Made by a program: the position numbers and the translations under genes. 64,000 bases of DNA from Palsa-965 sp044448685. GTDB taxonomy: Bacteria; Bacteroidota; Bacteroidia; Palsa-965. Below the pieces are notes generated by a model. That model was not told the origin of the DNA. It did no database searches and saw nothing but the letters and a program-made list of their open reading frames with translations. Location: assembly GCA_044448685.1 (NCBI GenBank), contig JBIOHC010000004.1, positions 62,001 through 126,000 of the forward strand, given 5' to 3'. Shown one piece after another: positions 36,492-45,727 of this stretch (position 1 is the stretch's first letter; every line of letters begins with the position of its first letter).

Positions 36492-36788
36492 TTATCTGTT
36501 CAGGAGAGCTATACTTTTATCAATTTCCCGTACCAGCTCATTAATCTTTAACTTAATATCAGTCGTTTTTTAATTTTCCTGGTTTTCGAGTAGGGAGTTT
36601 GCAAGCTTCAGGGCCTGATGCTTTTCTTCCAGTTCTTTGAATTCCAGTTCTTTTTGTTGAAGTTTATCCGAAAGCTCCAGAATCGAAAAGTTGAGTTTCT
36701 CATTCTCTTCCAGGGCTTTAGTATGCAAATGTATCAATTTTTGAGTTTTGCTTTCCAAACTGGAGACTATTTCCTGCAATTCGTTCAT
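36492..36788 (-). pseudogene. ZapB-like coiled-coil protein gene split by an in-frame TAA
   Basis: ATG 36788 opens 72 residues of pure coiled coil (MNELQEIVSSLESKTQKLIH and onward) ending LLENQEN, then TAA at 36570-36572. After the stop the same frame continues for 25 codons, KTTDIKLKINELVREIDKSI then ALLNR, before TAA at 36492. This tail resembles the conserved C-terminal helix of short Bacteroidota coiled-coil proteins next to ZapA, so the internal TAA looks like a nonsense change (for instance from CAA or AAA). The 72-residue product could still work. Readthrough or a sequencing error is possible. Confidence 0.6.
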
Positions 36789-36804
36789 TTTATGTAAGTT
36801 ATCT

Positions 36805-36824
36805 TAATTTTGCAAGCAAATTTA
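36805..36824. promoter_or_regulatory. Interlocked divergent -7 boxes
   Basis: TAATTTTG on the plus strand (36805-36812) and TAAATTTG on the minus strand (36817-36824) lie 4 bases apart in a near-palindrome. They would serve the M23 peptidase gene and the ZapB-like/zapA operon, and polymerase could bind only one at a time. Confidence 0.45.
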
Positions 36825-36845
36825 ACCATGTAACAGGCTTTTGAT

Positions 36846-38618
36846 ATGAATGTAGGGAAAAGATTTGAACAGAGGATGGTTATAAGGATACTCAGGTTTT
36901 GCTTCATCATATGCATACCCTTGAGCACAAAAGGACAATCCTACCCCCAGGATTATTTCCGTCAACCCCTTGACATCCCTGTTTCACTTGCCGGTAACTT
37001 TGGGGAAATACGGCCTAACCATTTTCATGCCGGGTTGGATTTTCGAACCGGGAAAGAAGGATTGAAAGTGCATGCTTCGGCTGACGGGTATGTTTCCAGG
37101 ATAAAAGTGTCCCCTGTAGGTTATGGCAAGGTTATTTACATCACCCACCCCAACGGGTATGTGACTGTTTATGGTCACCTCAGTAAATTCAATCCGGAGT
37201 TGAGTAAGTATATACGTGCTGCTCAATACAAAGCAGAGCAGTTTGAAGTGGAACTCTTCCCAAAACCTGAAGAATTTCCGGTAAAAAAAGGGGATATCAT
37301 TGCTTTTTCGGGCAATACAGGTAATTCAGGCGGGCCTCATGTACATTTTGAAATCAGGGAAGAGAAATCGGAATGTCCTTTGAATCCACTCTTGTTTGGA
37401 ATCAAGGTGCCGGATACCATCCCTCCCGTGATCAAACAGATCAGGCTGGTGCCAATGGATAAAAACAGTTTTATAAACGGGAAGAATCAGGCTCTGAAGG
37501 TTCCTGTCCGGTATGATGGTAAGGATAATTTCCATCAACCATCCTATATTGGCACGATGCCTAAAATAGAAATTTCAGGAAGGGTTGGTGTTGAAATTGA
37601 TGCATACGATAAGGTAAATAATGGCCTCGGTAATAATCAGGTTTATGAATTAACCGCCAATGAAGGCTACAGGCACATTTTTGGTTTTAAAATGAATGCC
37701 ATAGGTTTTGATGAAAGTCGCTATGTAAATGCTCAGATTGATTATGCTGAAAAGAAACGAAGTGGCACAAACTTTCAGCGGTGTTATTTACTGAAAAATA
37801 ATTTAGTTAAAATATATTCCCATTCAAGGGCTGATTCCATGGGAGTTATTTTTAAACCTATTGATTCAACAAATGATCTGGGGAGCTTAAATATTCAGGT
37901 TTATGATTACAATGGCAACTGGACCACAGTCAGGCAAAAGCTATCTTTTGCGAATGCTTTACCGTCCCCTCCCCGACCCTCCAACCTCCATTCCTGTACC
38001 GACAGCCTCTACTATTCCGAAAGGGAAGTGAAAATTCTTATTCCTGCCAATGCCCTCTATGAAGATTATGTATTCCATGAAAACACAGCCGTTTCTGCCC
38101 CTTCCTGGGCTATGGCTCCCTGGGTGGAGGTGATGAATGAATACGTTCCCGTCCAAAAAAGCATTACCCTGAGCTTAAAAACAAGGGAGTTGGATTCCGT
38201 AACGCTATCCCATGCCGGGATTGTGAAAGCGGAGAAAAACGGGAAAGTCAGCTGGGTCGGTGGAACCTGGAAGAATGGATGGATGACCGGGCAAATAAGA
38301 GAATCAGGGGAATATACTGTAGCGATAGATAAAGTGGGCCCTGCACTTTCCCTCACCTATCCCCTGCCAGCCTCCGGTCATGCAAAACTTGGAACAGGAA
38401 AAACAATACGACTTACAGTCAGCGACAATGTGAGCGGGGTTCACAGCTACAGTGCCACGATAGACGGGCATTGGGTATTAATGGAATACGAACCCAAACA
38501 AAACCTGCTTACCATTGATACCCGTGATGCAGGCATCAGTCCCGGGCCTCATGATCTGATTGTGAAGGCAGCCGACACAGCCGGAAATGAGACGGTATTA
38601 AAAATGAAACTGGACTAG
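36846..38618 (+). CDS. M23 (LytM-type) metallopeptidase, exported
   Basis: A 590-residue secreted protein. After a signal-like hydrophobic stretch (about residues 12-30) the LytM domain (about 45-185) shows the zinc ligands in NHFHAGLDFR (H61, D65) and GPHVHFE, plus VYGHLS. The remaining 400 residues are beta-rich and end in an Ig-like repeat (SDNVSGVHSYSATIDG), possibly for attachment to peptidoglycan or the surface. The enzyme probably cuts peptidoglycan crosslinks. A -7 box lies 33 bases upstream of the ATG. Confidence 0.87.
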   Translation: MNVGKRFEQRMVIRILRFCFIICIPLSTKGQSYPQDYFRQPLDIPVSLAGNFGEIRPNHFHAGLDFRTGKEGLKVHASADGYVSRIKVSPVGYGKVIYITHPNGYVTVYGHLSKFNPELSKYIRAAQYKAEQFEVELFPKPEEFPVKKGDIIAFSGNTGNSGGPHVHFEIREEKSECPLNPLLFGIKVPDTIPPVIKQIRLVPMDKNSFINGKNQALKVPVRYDGKDNFHQPSYIGTMPKIEISGRVGVEIDAYDKVNNGLGNNQVYELTANEGYRHIFGFKMNAIGFDESRYVNAQIDYAEKKRSGTNFQRCYLLKNNLVKIYSHSRADSMGVIFKPIDSTNDLGSLNIQVYDYNGNWTTVRQKLSFANALPSPPRPSNLHSCTDSLYYSEREVKILIPANALYEDYVFHENTAVSAPSWAMAPWVEVMNEYVPVQKSITLSLKTRELDSVTLSHAGIVKAEKNGKVSWVGGTWKNGWMTGQIRESGEYTVAIDKVGPALSLTYPLPASGHAKLGTGKTIRLTVSDNVSGVHSYSATIDGHWVLMEYEPKQNLLTIDTRDAGISPGPHDLIVKAADTAGNETVLKMKLD

Positions 38619-38673
38619 CTGTCTTGAAATTAAATTCTAATTTCATACTTTCTAAATCAAACAGGTTGACGTT

Positions 38674-39618
38674 ATGAGTACCGGTACTGCCTCCCGTTTT
38701 GTAAACAATGTATTTCGTCTGCTTCCTTTCACACCCCGGATTCTGGCCTACCAATGCCGCTTTCATTTCAAAAAGCTCCTGGCCGGTTTTCAAAAACCAA
38801 GTCCTGGTATTTCAATACTGCTGGTAACACATAACCGGGCCGGGTTTCTGAAAATGGCAATAGAAGCGGTCATGACTACCGCCAAACTGCCCTGTGAACT
38901 CATCATCCTGGATAATGCAAGCACCGATGATACCCGAAAAGTGGTGGAAGCCGCAATTACAAAAGGGGGGAATGCAGTGATCAGGTATGTTCCCAAGCCG
39001 TTTAATTACGGCACCAACGGATATGCCCTCGCCTTTCTCCACTCCACACACGACATTATTCTTGAAATGGATGATGATATCCTGGCCCTGCAGGAAGGAT
39101 GGGATATCAAGCTTGTCCAATGTTTCAAAGACTTCCCGGATCTGGGTTTTGTAGCCCTGGATGTCATACAGGATAAATATACCAACGGAGCCAAGCACGA
39201 AAAGGAAAAATACATCATTGAGCAGCACGGATCATCTGTCATTCAAACCGGTGGACCGGTGGGTGGATGGTGTACAGCAACGCGGAGAAGCACTTATTAC
39301 GGGGTGAATGGATTCATCTTCCTGCCCGACAAACCATTTAGGGTTGAGGACGGGAACTATGCAGGGAAAATAACCGGACGAAAGCTCCGTTGCGCTATTC
39401 TCTATGAGGTTTATGCTTATCATGCCACCGGGCCGCTCTGGAATGTAGCCGGGAAATATGAGAAAGTCTGGAAAGAAAAATACAGTATTGATTTCAGGGA
39501 AGGATTTATGAATGCCATCGACGATGTAGACAGGGAGAATATTCCGGATTTTTCTGTTCCGCTAAAGGCTATACGAGAAAAAGAGCTTCTAAAAAACGGT
39601 ATTGCTGACAGGAATTAA
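38674..39618 (+). CDS. Family 2 glycosyltransferase
   Basis: A 314-residue GT2: ISILLVTHNRAGFLKMAIEAV, LIILDNASTDD and EMDDDILALQEGW (the DDD metal site) are clear, followed by GGPVGGWCTATRRS. It stands outside the minus-strand glycan cluster and on the opposite strand, with no neighbours in the pathway, so its acceptor is unknown. It ends 3 bases before the convergent DUF1501 gene's stop. Confidence 0.85.
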   Translation: MSTGTASRFVNNVFRLLPFTPRILAYQCRFHFKKLLAGFQKPSPGISILLVTHNRAGFLKMAIEAVMTTAKLPCELIILDNASTDDTRKVVEAAITKGGNAVIRYVPKPFNYGTNGYALAFLHSTHDIILEMDDDILALQEGWDIKLVQCFKDFPDLGFVALDVIQDKYTNGAKHEKEKYIIEQHGSSVIQTGGPVGGWCTATRRSTYYGVNGFIFLPDKPFRVEDGNYAGKITGRKLRCAILYEVYAYHATGPLWNVAGKYEKVWKEKYSIDFREGFMNAIDDVDRENIPDFSVPLKAIREKELLKNGIADRN

Positions 39619-39621
39619 TAA

Positions 39622-40815
39622 TCAGACAATCCCCAAAGAAGGGAATTTCTGATGCAATATACCTTCCGGATCAGCCCCAAGCCAGTTCTGAATAATATCA
39701 GCATAGACCTGACGGAAATCGATCTTATATTTCAGGTCACCCTGATCCAGATCGGTCAGATCGGGAGCTTCATTGTAAAACCCTTTCTTTTGCAGCTTAC
39801 CCCCGAAGAGGAATAGATTATTAGCTGTTCCGTGATCGGTGCCGTTGCTTGCATTCTGCTCCACCCTGCGGCCGAATTCAGAAAAAGTCATTACGAGGGT
39901 ATCATCCAGCTTGCCTCCTGCCTGAAGGTCTTTCAGAAAAACAGAAACACCTTCCGACCAGGTTTTGAGCAATCTTTCCTGTGTTCCTTTCTGCCCAACA
40001 TGGGTATCAAAACCTCCGAGTGATACATAATATATTTTTGTCTGGAGTCCGGATTGTATGAGTCCGGAAATCATTTTCAATTGTTTGGCGAAGCCACTGT
40101 CAGGGTACTCTGCTTTGCTGGTAAACACTTTGGAGGTGGTGCTGATATATTCGGCACTGGAGTAGGTCTCGATCATCGTTTTGTACATATAGCCCAGATT
40201 GTCATCCGAAAGCATTTCAGGCCTGGAGGTTCCGGCCACCTTTTCAAAAAAGGGTTCCTTGGTTGTACGGTACAGTCTGTTGATATCGCGAACGGCTATG
40301 GCTTTGCGTTTATCTCCTTTCATAGCCAGACTGAGGGTATCATCCACTTCAATGGCATTATAGGGTTTGTCACATCCTGTACAGCTTGAATCCAGGTAAC
40401 GGCCTATCCATCCTGTCGACAGATATTCCCTGGCATCACTGGCGCTCTGCCAGATATCCATGGAGCGGAAATGAGAACGGTCGGGATTGGGATACCCTAC
40501 ACTGTTTACAACCGTCATCCAGCCCTGATCATACATTTCTTTCAAGCCTTGCATGCCGGGGTTCATTCCCAGCTGATCGCTAAGGCTGATCACCTCTGTT
40601 TTAGGGACAGATAAAGTCTTACGCTTGTTATAATAGATTTCATTTTCAAAAGGCACGATTGTATTAAGCCCGTCATTGCCTCCTCCCAGTTGTATGATCA
40701 CGAGCACCTTATTACCACCCGGCAGGGTTCGGCGTTCGAATGCCTTCAGAAAAGATGGCAGGAACAAGGCTCCTGAGGCGAGGGTGCTGGCTTTTATGAA
40801 GTGACGACGATCCAT
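39622..40815 (-). CDS. DUF1501 exported protein, Tat signal
   Basis: A 397-residue member of the DUF1501 (sulfatase-like, alkaline-phosphatase superfamily) family. The N-terminus MDRRHFIKASTLASGALFLP is a twin-arginine signal (RRHFIK), so it is exported folded, probably with a metal. LVIIQLGGGNDGLNTIVP, YPNPDRSHFRSMDIW, GGFDTHVGQ, TFSEFGRRVEQNASNGTDHG carry the metal-type residues of the family. It follows the DUF1800 gene, its regular partner; function of the pair is unknown. Confidence 0.88.
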   Translation of the reverse strand: MDRRHFIKASTLASGALFLPSFLKAFERRTLPGGNKVLVIIQLGGGNDGLNTIVPFENEIYYNKRKTLSVPKTEVISLSDQLGMNPGMQGLKEMYDQGWMTVVNSVGYPNPDRSHFRSMDIWQSASDAREYLSTGWIGRYLDSSCTGCDKPYNAIEVDDTLSLAMKGDKRKAIAVRDINRLYRTTKEPFFEKVAGTSRPEMLSDDNLGYMYKTMIETYSSAEYISTTSKVFTSKAEYPDSGFAKQLKMISGLIQSGLQTKIYYVSLGGFDTHVGQKGTQERLLKTWSEGVSVFLKDLQAGGKLDDTLVMTFSEFGRRVEQNASNGTDHGTANNLFLFGGKLQKKGFYNEAPDLTDLDQGDLKYKIDFRQVYADIIQNWLGADPEGILHQKFPSLGIV

Positions 40816-40818
40816 ATT

Positions 40819-40845
40819 GATTTAGGAATTATGATTTAGGATTTA
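40819..40845. repeat. Dispersed GATTTA-type repeat, copy 3
   Basis: GATTTAGGAATTATGATTTAGGATTTA fills the whole gap between the DUF1800 stop and DUF1501 start and includes the DUF1800 stop codon (TTA on the plus strand). Confidence 0.6.
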
Positions 40846-42282
40846 AGCCATCTGATATTCCGGAGCTGATAGCAATTCCAGAATAAATTCCTTGTGATTC
40901 GTAGCTGTAAGTGCAGGTAAACTGTTCAGCAAGGCCTGTGAAGGAGCGGCTGGAACAAGCACATCCGCAATGAGTTCATCCCTTGTTTTATCAGTCCCGA
41001 CAGCATTCAACAAAGCATTCCAGTCAGGTGTCGGCTTTAATTTAGAGAGCACAGGACCTTTTAACTGCTGCTGCTCCCTCTTTTGCCTTTGCTGTATCAT
41101 CATCATCCTGCTTTTCTCATCCAGGAGTTCATCCTTGGGTTCCATTTCAATTATACCATTATTAAGAAGCAGGGATGGTGTTTTAAGCCTGAACATGAGG
41201 GAGGAGCTGTCTATCCAGCCTCTCCCTCCCGCCCATCCGCTTACATTGGGTGGATAAAACAAAGCCTGACCCAATGCTCTTTGCAGTACAAGCAAACCTT
41301 CGGTGTTTTCATAGTGCACCGGAATAAGACGGTGAATACCGGCAAGCAGATCGATAGGGGATTTAATTTTTGCACCTATATGCCGGCTTTCATAAAACCA
41401 TTCGGCATTGAAAAGATGCTTCATCAGGATACCGGTATCATATTTACTATCGTAAAATACGGAAGCAAGTTCTCTCACCTTTTTCTCATCCGCTTCATCA
41501 TTCACAAAAAATCGATAGATCTTTTTACAGATATAATACGCTGTTTCCTTCCTTTCGAGTAAGGCATTTAATACATCATCTCCGTTAAAAGGGCCGGTCT
41601 TGCCAAACAGGGTTTTATCACCCGTATCATGGGTCTGTTCTTTAAACACAAAGCTTCCGTTAGCCGGGTCAAAGCCCCATCCGGTAAACGCTCTGGCTGC
41701 TTCTTTGATATCATCTTCCGTATAATTCCCGCGGCCAAGTGTAAAGAGCTCCATGACTTCCCTGGCAAAATTTTCATTGGGATGCATTTTTCTATTCTGC
41801 TGATTATTCAGAAACTGAAGCATGGCAGGGCTTTTGGATACAGCGAAGAGCATATCCCTGAAACTGCCCAGTGCATATTTACGATGAATATTATTCAGAT
41901 CCTGCATAGCCCAGGGTGCTTCGATGCGGCAGGCAAAATGCCCATGCCAGAAAAAGGTCATGCGTTCACGCAGTCTTGCGGGATCAGTCCACAAACGCTG
42001 TAACCAGGCCAGATTCAGTTCATCCATACGATGCCTGCGCTCCTGGTTCCGCTTTTTCCTTTCTTCTTCGCTAAGATTTTTTCTGTCGCCAGGCTGCATG
42101 GTTTCCATATTTTTGGAATCAATAAAAGCCAGAGGGGTATAGATTTCCGATTCTTTGAAGAGTTCATCAACCTGAGTGTGCAACTCTTTTCTCTTACGAT
42201 CATTCAGCTCATTGACTGAAATACCGAAAGCCGCACGGGAGAATAAATGCTGTATCTTTTTCTTATCTCCGCTGCTTTTCAT
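40843..42282 (-). CDS. DUF1800 domain protein
   Basis: A 479-residue DUF1800 protein. HLFSRAAFGIS, RERMTFFWHGHFA, NQQNRKMHPNENFAREVMELFTLG, EAARAFTGWGFD and YPPNVSGWAGGRGWID are the family's conserved blocks. Unlike the partner there is no clear signal peptide, so its location is uncertain. The pair DUF1800-DUF1501 recurs in many bacteria and is thought to act together; the role is not known. The last residues, EYQMA, are followed directly by the GATTTA repeat, which supplies the stop. Confidence 0.88.
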   Translation of the reverse strand: MKSSGDKKKIQHLFSRAAFGISVNELNDRKRKELHTQVDELFKESEIYTPLAFIDSKNMETMQPGDRKNLSEEERKKRNQERRHRMDELNLAWLQRLWTDPARLRERMTFFWHGHFACRIEAPWAMQDLNNIHRKYALGSFRDMLFAVSKSPAMLQFLNNQQNRKMHPNENFAREVMELFTLGRGNYTEDDIKEAARAFTGWGFDPANGSFVFKEQTHDTGDKTLFGKTGPFNGDDVLNALLERKETAYYICKKIYRFFVNDEADEKKVRELASVFYDSKYDTGILMKHLFNAEWFYESRHIGAKIKSPIDLLAGIHRLIPVHYENTEGLLVLQRALGQALFYPPNVSGWAGGRGWIDSSSLMFRLKTPSLLLNNGIIEMEPKDELLDEKSRMMMIQQRQKREQQQLKGPVLSKLKPTPDWNALLNAVGTDKTRDELIADVLVPAAPSQALLNSLPALTATNHKEFILELLSAPEYQMA

Positions 42283-42410
42283 ATTCCGGGATTTGTGTTA
42301 AGACCCCTTCTTTGCTGAAAGGTTTATTTATCACCACAATTTTCAATACAAAATGACTTTATCACAATAATTTACACCTTTTCTGAGTTATAAAGGGCGG
42401 ATTAACGCAT

Positions 42411-42438
42411 TTGCCCGCAAAGATTCTTTGTATCTTTG
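42411..42438 (+). promoter_or_regulatory. Promoter: TTG -33, N17, TATCTTTG -7
   Basis: TTG at 42411-42413 and TATCTTTG at 42431-42438, 17 bases apart. It drives the gene at 42455, with a leader of about 10 bases. Confidence 0.55.
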
Positions 42439-42454
42439 AGAAATTTGACATGTG

Positions 42455-43159
42455 ATGAAATTATTGAAACATACTTTACTTATCTGTTGTTGTTTTACGG
42501 CCCTGATAGCAGGCGGACAGACCAAGAAAACGAATACGAAACCTGTTTCCAAGGTAAAAGTTCATAATTTGATCCAGTTTTCAGGTGTTGTAGTGGATAA
42601 TGACAGTCTCAGGCCTGTATCCAATACCAGTATTTTTGCCAAAAACAAATACCATGGAACAGTCAGCGACTTTTTCGGGTATTTCTCTTTTGTAGCCGAA
42701 ACAGGTGATACCATTGAATTCGCTGCCCTGTCATACCGGACAGCCCAGTTCGTCATACCCGATAGTCTGACCTCCAATAAATATTCCCTTATCCAGCTCA
42801 TGCGCCATGATACTTTCACCCTTAAACAGGTCGTTATCAATGCATGGCCTACAAAAGCTCAGTTTGTAAAGACTTTTATTGAAGCTCCTTTGCCGGGTGA
42901 TGATATGTCACGTGCCCGTAAAAATCTGGATCCGGGTGCTATGGCAGCAAGGGCAGCCACCATTGCCAATGACGGGTATGGAAATTACCGTGCCGGTCTG
43001 GAACAGCGTTATAGCAGGCTTTATTATGCAGGCCAACTTCCCCCAAACAACCTGCTGAACCCTATTTCCTGGTATAAATTTGTAGAAGCCTGGAAAAGAG
43101 GTGACTTTAAAAAGAGCGGTCAGACACCTTCGCCCGATACAGGGGCAGGTGATCAATGA
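42455..43159 (+). CDS. Exported protein with carboxypeptidase-regulatory-like beta domain
   Basis: A 234-residue exported protein with a signal peptide (LLICCCFTALIAGGQ). Residues 40-125 form a CarboxypepD_reg-like beta-sandwich (FSGVVVDNDSLRPVSNTSIF to TLKQVVI) as seen at the front of SusC-type receptors. The C-terminal 100 residues are polar and end GDQ. It is followed 22 bases later by the TonB receptor, so it is a likely periplasmic or outer-membrane partner. ATG at 42455 is chosen; GTG one codon upstream is an alternative. Confidence 0.7.
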   Translation: MKLLKHTLLICCCFTALIAGGQTKKTNTKPVSKVKVHNLIQFSGVVVDNDSLRPVSNTSIFAKNKYHGTVSDFFGYFSFVAETGDTIEFAALSYRTAQFVIPDSLTSNKYSLIQLMRHDTFTLKQVVINAWPTKAQFVKTFIEAPLPGDDMSRARKNLDPGAMAARAATIANDGYGNYRAGLEQRYSRLYYAGQLPPNNLLNPISWYKFVEAWKRGDFKKSGQTPSPDTGAGDQ

Positions 43160-43181
43160 CCCGGCTAATGATTCCCCATTC

Positions 43182-45704
43182 ATGATTCGCTTAAGGCATC
43201 TCATCCTTTTTATCTTGTTTTTATCCGGGAGCGGCGTAGTGCTTGCCCAGAAAACTGCTACTGTATACGGTACTGTAAGTGATGTGAACGGGATAGATCT
43301 GGAAAACACCCTCGTTACCTTTATAGGCTCTACAAGCCATCCGGTGTATGCCGACCGGTACGGAAAATATGAACTCACTATACCGGGTGACAGGGATGTG
43401 ACTCTTATTTTTTCAAACCTGGAAAAAGGGTATAAACGCAGAGAAACTATCATCAAAGTCAACTCAGGTGAACACAGAGAGCTGAATATAACACTCGAGC
43501 TCATCGGGCGAACGGTTATCATAACCGACCAGGGTACCCGTATGGAAGAAATACAAAGGGTAAGCTCCCTTATATTCAACACCCTGCCCAGCGCCAGCGG
43601 GGATTTCAATACAACTCTTAAATTTTTCGGAGCCACCAACAACAATGAGCTCAGCTCACAATATTCAGTAAGGGGCGGAAGTTTTGATGAAAACCTGGTG
43701 TATGTAAATGATATAGAAGTGTACAGGCCTTTCCTGTCCCGGTCGGGGCAGAGTGAAGGGCTCAGTTTTGTGAATCCGGATATGGTTTCATCCGTACTCT
43801 TTTCTACAGGAGGGTGGGAAGCGAAGTATGGGGACAAGATGTCATCCGTGCTCGATGTTCAATACCGTCGCCCCCGTGAAGTAAGAGGCACTGTTTCGGG
43901 CAGTCTGCTCGGAGGAAGTGCTGAAGTGGAGGGGATATCCAAAGATCTCCGCTTTACCTATATGCTGGGTGTACGTTACAAATCCAATGCCTATTTACTC
44001 AAAACTCTTGATACCAGGGGCGACTATAAGCCCAACTTTACAGATGCCCAGCTATACCTTACCTATGACCTGAACGAAAGCTGGCAGCTCTCCTTCCTGG
44101 GAAACCTTGCACGGAATCAATACCTGCTGATCCCAACCGACAGGCAAACCCAATTCGGCACTCTGAACCAGGCATTACAACTGGATGTTTATTTTGACGG
44201 ACGGGAAGTAAGCACCTACCAGACCGATTTCGGAGCCCTCACGCTGGCCTACCACCGCATGGTAGAGCAAGAGGAACGTCTTAAACTTAAGTTCATCACT
44301 TCCGTATTCCGCTCGGATGAAACAGAGACAGCCGATATACAGGGACAGTATTTTATCAACGACCTGCAGACTGATTTTGGCAAGCCCAATTTCGGGCAGG
44401 TAATAAGTAACCGTGGTGTAGGCACATTTCTGAATCATACCAGGGACTATCTCCAGGCCACAGTTGCCAATCTGGAACATAAAGGATGGTACAATAAAAA
44501 CAAAAGACTTAACCTGAGCTGGGGCGCCCGCTACCAGGTAGAGATGGTGACAAACAACCTGAGCGAATGGAAAATGATTGACTCGGCAGGCTATACAATT
44601 CCCTATTATCCTAACAACCAGTTTAACCTGCTCAATGTAGTCAAGTCAGAGAACAGCTTGCTGTCGAACAGGGCAGCAGCTTACTTTCAAAATGTCTGGC
44701 ACTACACCTTGAAAGATACATCCCTCCTTACTGCCACTTTAGGAGCACGTGCCAACTACTGGGATGTAAACGGACAAACCGTACTGAGCCCAAGAGGAAC
44801 AATAGCTTATAAACCCCGATACAGGAAGAAGGATATTGTATTCAGAGCTTCTGCAGGCTTGTACTACCAGCCCCCCTTCTTCCGCGAACTGATTGACCCT
44901 ACCGGAATTCTGCATACCGATGTAAAAGCCCAGCAAAGTATTCATACCGTCCTGACCATGGATGAACAATTCAAGATGTGGAACAGGCCTTTCAAATTTG
45001 TTGTCGAAGCCTATTTCAAACAATTGAATCAGCTTAATCCGTATAGAATTGATGATGTGCATATTGTCTATGATGCCGCCAATACCGGTACAGGTTATGC
45101 CACAGGGATTGATTTAAAACTGAACGGAGAGTTTATCAAGGGTACAGAGTCATGGCTTAATATCGGTCTGCTGCAGGCCCACGAAAAAATTGCCAATTCC
45201 TCCTATTATACCTATCGAAACAGTGACGGACAGGTCATCATACCCGGTTATACCTTTAACAGCAAGGCTGTGGACAGTACCAAACATACACCCGGTTATA
45301 TTCCCCTGCCAACCGATCAGCTTGTTACTTTCAACCTCTTTTTCCAGGATGAACTTCCCCGCTGGCCTGATGCAAAGATGCATCTGAGCTTATTGTATGG
45401 TACTCCACTCCCCTTCGGTGCCCCGAATACAGCTCACTATCAGGACACGTTAAGAATGCCCTCTTACAGACGAGTTGATATAGGCTTCTCTTACCAGCTG
45501 ATAAAGGAAACAAAGCCACTGAAAAAATCCAATCCCTTCCACTACCTCAAATCAGCCTGGGTGGGAATGGAAGTGCTCAACCTCTTACAGACCAACAATA
45601 CCATTTCCTACCTCTGGATCAAGGATGTAACCGGACGCCAGTATGCTGTGCCTAATTACCTCACAGGCAGGCAGATCAGCTTAAGGCTTGTACTTAAGTT
45701 TTAG
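43182..45704 (+). CDS. TonB-dependent outer-membrane receptor
   Basis: An 840-residue receptor. The signal peptide FILFLSGSGVVLAQ is followed by a carboxypeptidase-regulatory-like domain (about 25-105), a plug domain with SSQYSVRGGSFDENLVYVND (about 160-190) and a 22-strand barrel ending in an aromatic-rich strand (LTGRQISLRLVLKF, terminal Phe). It takes up a ligand, probably an iron complex or other nutrient, by TonB. No SusD partner is adjacent. ATG 43182 is chosen for its signal peptide. The 21-bp repeat array starts 23 bases after the stop. Confidence 0.9.
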   Translation: MIRLRHLILFILFLSGSGVVLAQKTATVYGTVSDVNGIDLENTLVTFIGSTSHPVYADRYGKYELTIPGDRDVTLIFSNLEKGYKRRETIIKVNSGEHRELNITLELIGRTVIITDQGTRMEEIQRVSSLIFNTLPSASGDFNTTLKFFGATNNNELSSQYSVRGGSFDENLVYVNDIEVYRPFLSRSGQSEGLSFVNPDMVSSVLFSTGGWEAKYGDKMSSVLDVQYRRPREVRGTVSGSLLGGSAEVEGISKDLRFTYMLGVRYKSNAYLLKTLDTRGDYKPNFTDAQLYLTYDLNESWQLSFLGNLARNQYLLIPTDRQTQFGTLNQALQLDVYFDGREVSTYQTDFGALTLAYHRMVEQEERLKLKFITSVFRSDETETADIQGQYFINDLQTDFGKPNFGQVISNRGVGTFLNHTRDYLQATVANLEHKGWYNKNKRLNLSWGARYQVEMVTNNLSEWKMIDSAGYTIPYYPNNQFNLLNVVKSENSLLSNRAAAYFQNVWHYTLKDTSLLTATLGARANYWDVNGQTVLSPRGTIAYKPRYRKKDIVFRASAGLYYQPPFFRELIDPTGILHTDVKAQQSIHTVLTMDEQFKMWNRPFKFVVEAYFKQLNQLNPYRIDDVHIVYDAANTGTGYATGIDLKLNGEFIKGTESWLNIGLLQAHEKIANSSYYTYRNSDGQVIIPGYTFNSKAVDSTKHTPGYIPLPTDQLVTFNLFFQDELPRWPDAKMHLSLLYGTPLPFGAPNTAHYQDTLRMPSYRRVDIGFSYQLIKETKPLKKSNPFHYLKSAWVGMEVLNLLQTNNTISYLWIKDVTGRQYAVPNYLTGRQISLRLVLKF

Positions 45705-45727
45705 ACATAAGACATAAGAGACAAGAC

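Noticed and set aside
36492..36569. Separate small gene for the 25-codon tail after the TAA
   Set aside because: It has no start codon near its beginning and is in frame with the coiled-coil gene, so it is better read as the lost C-terminus.
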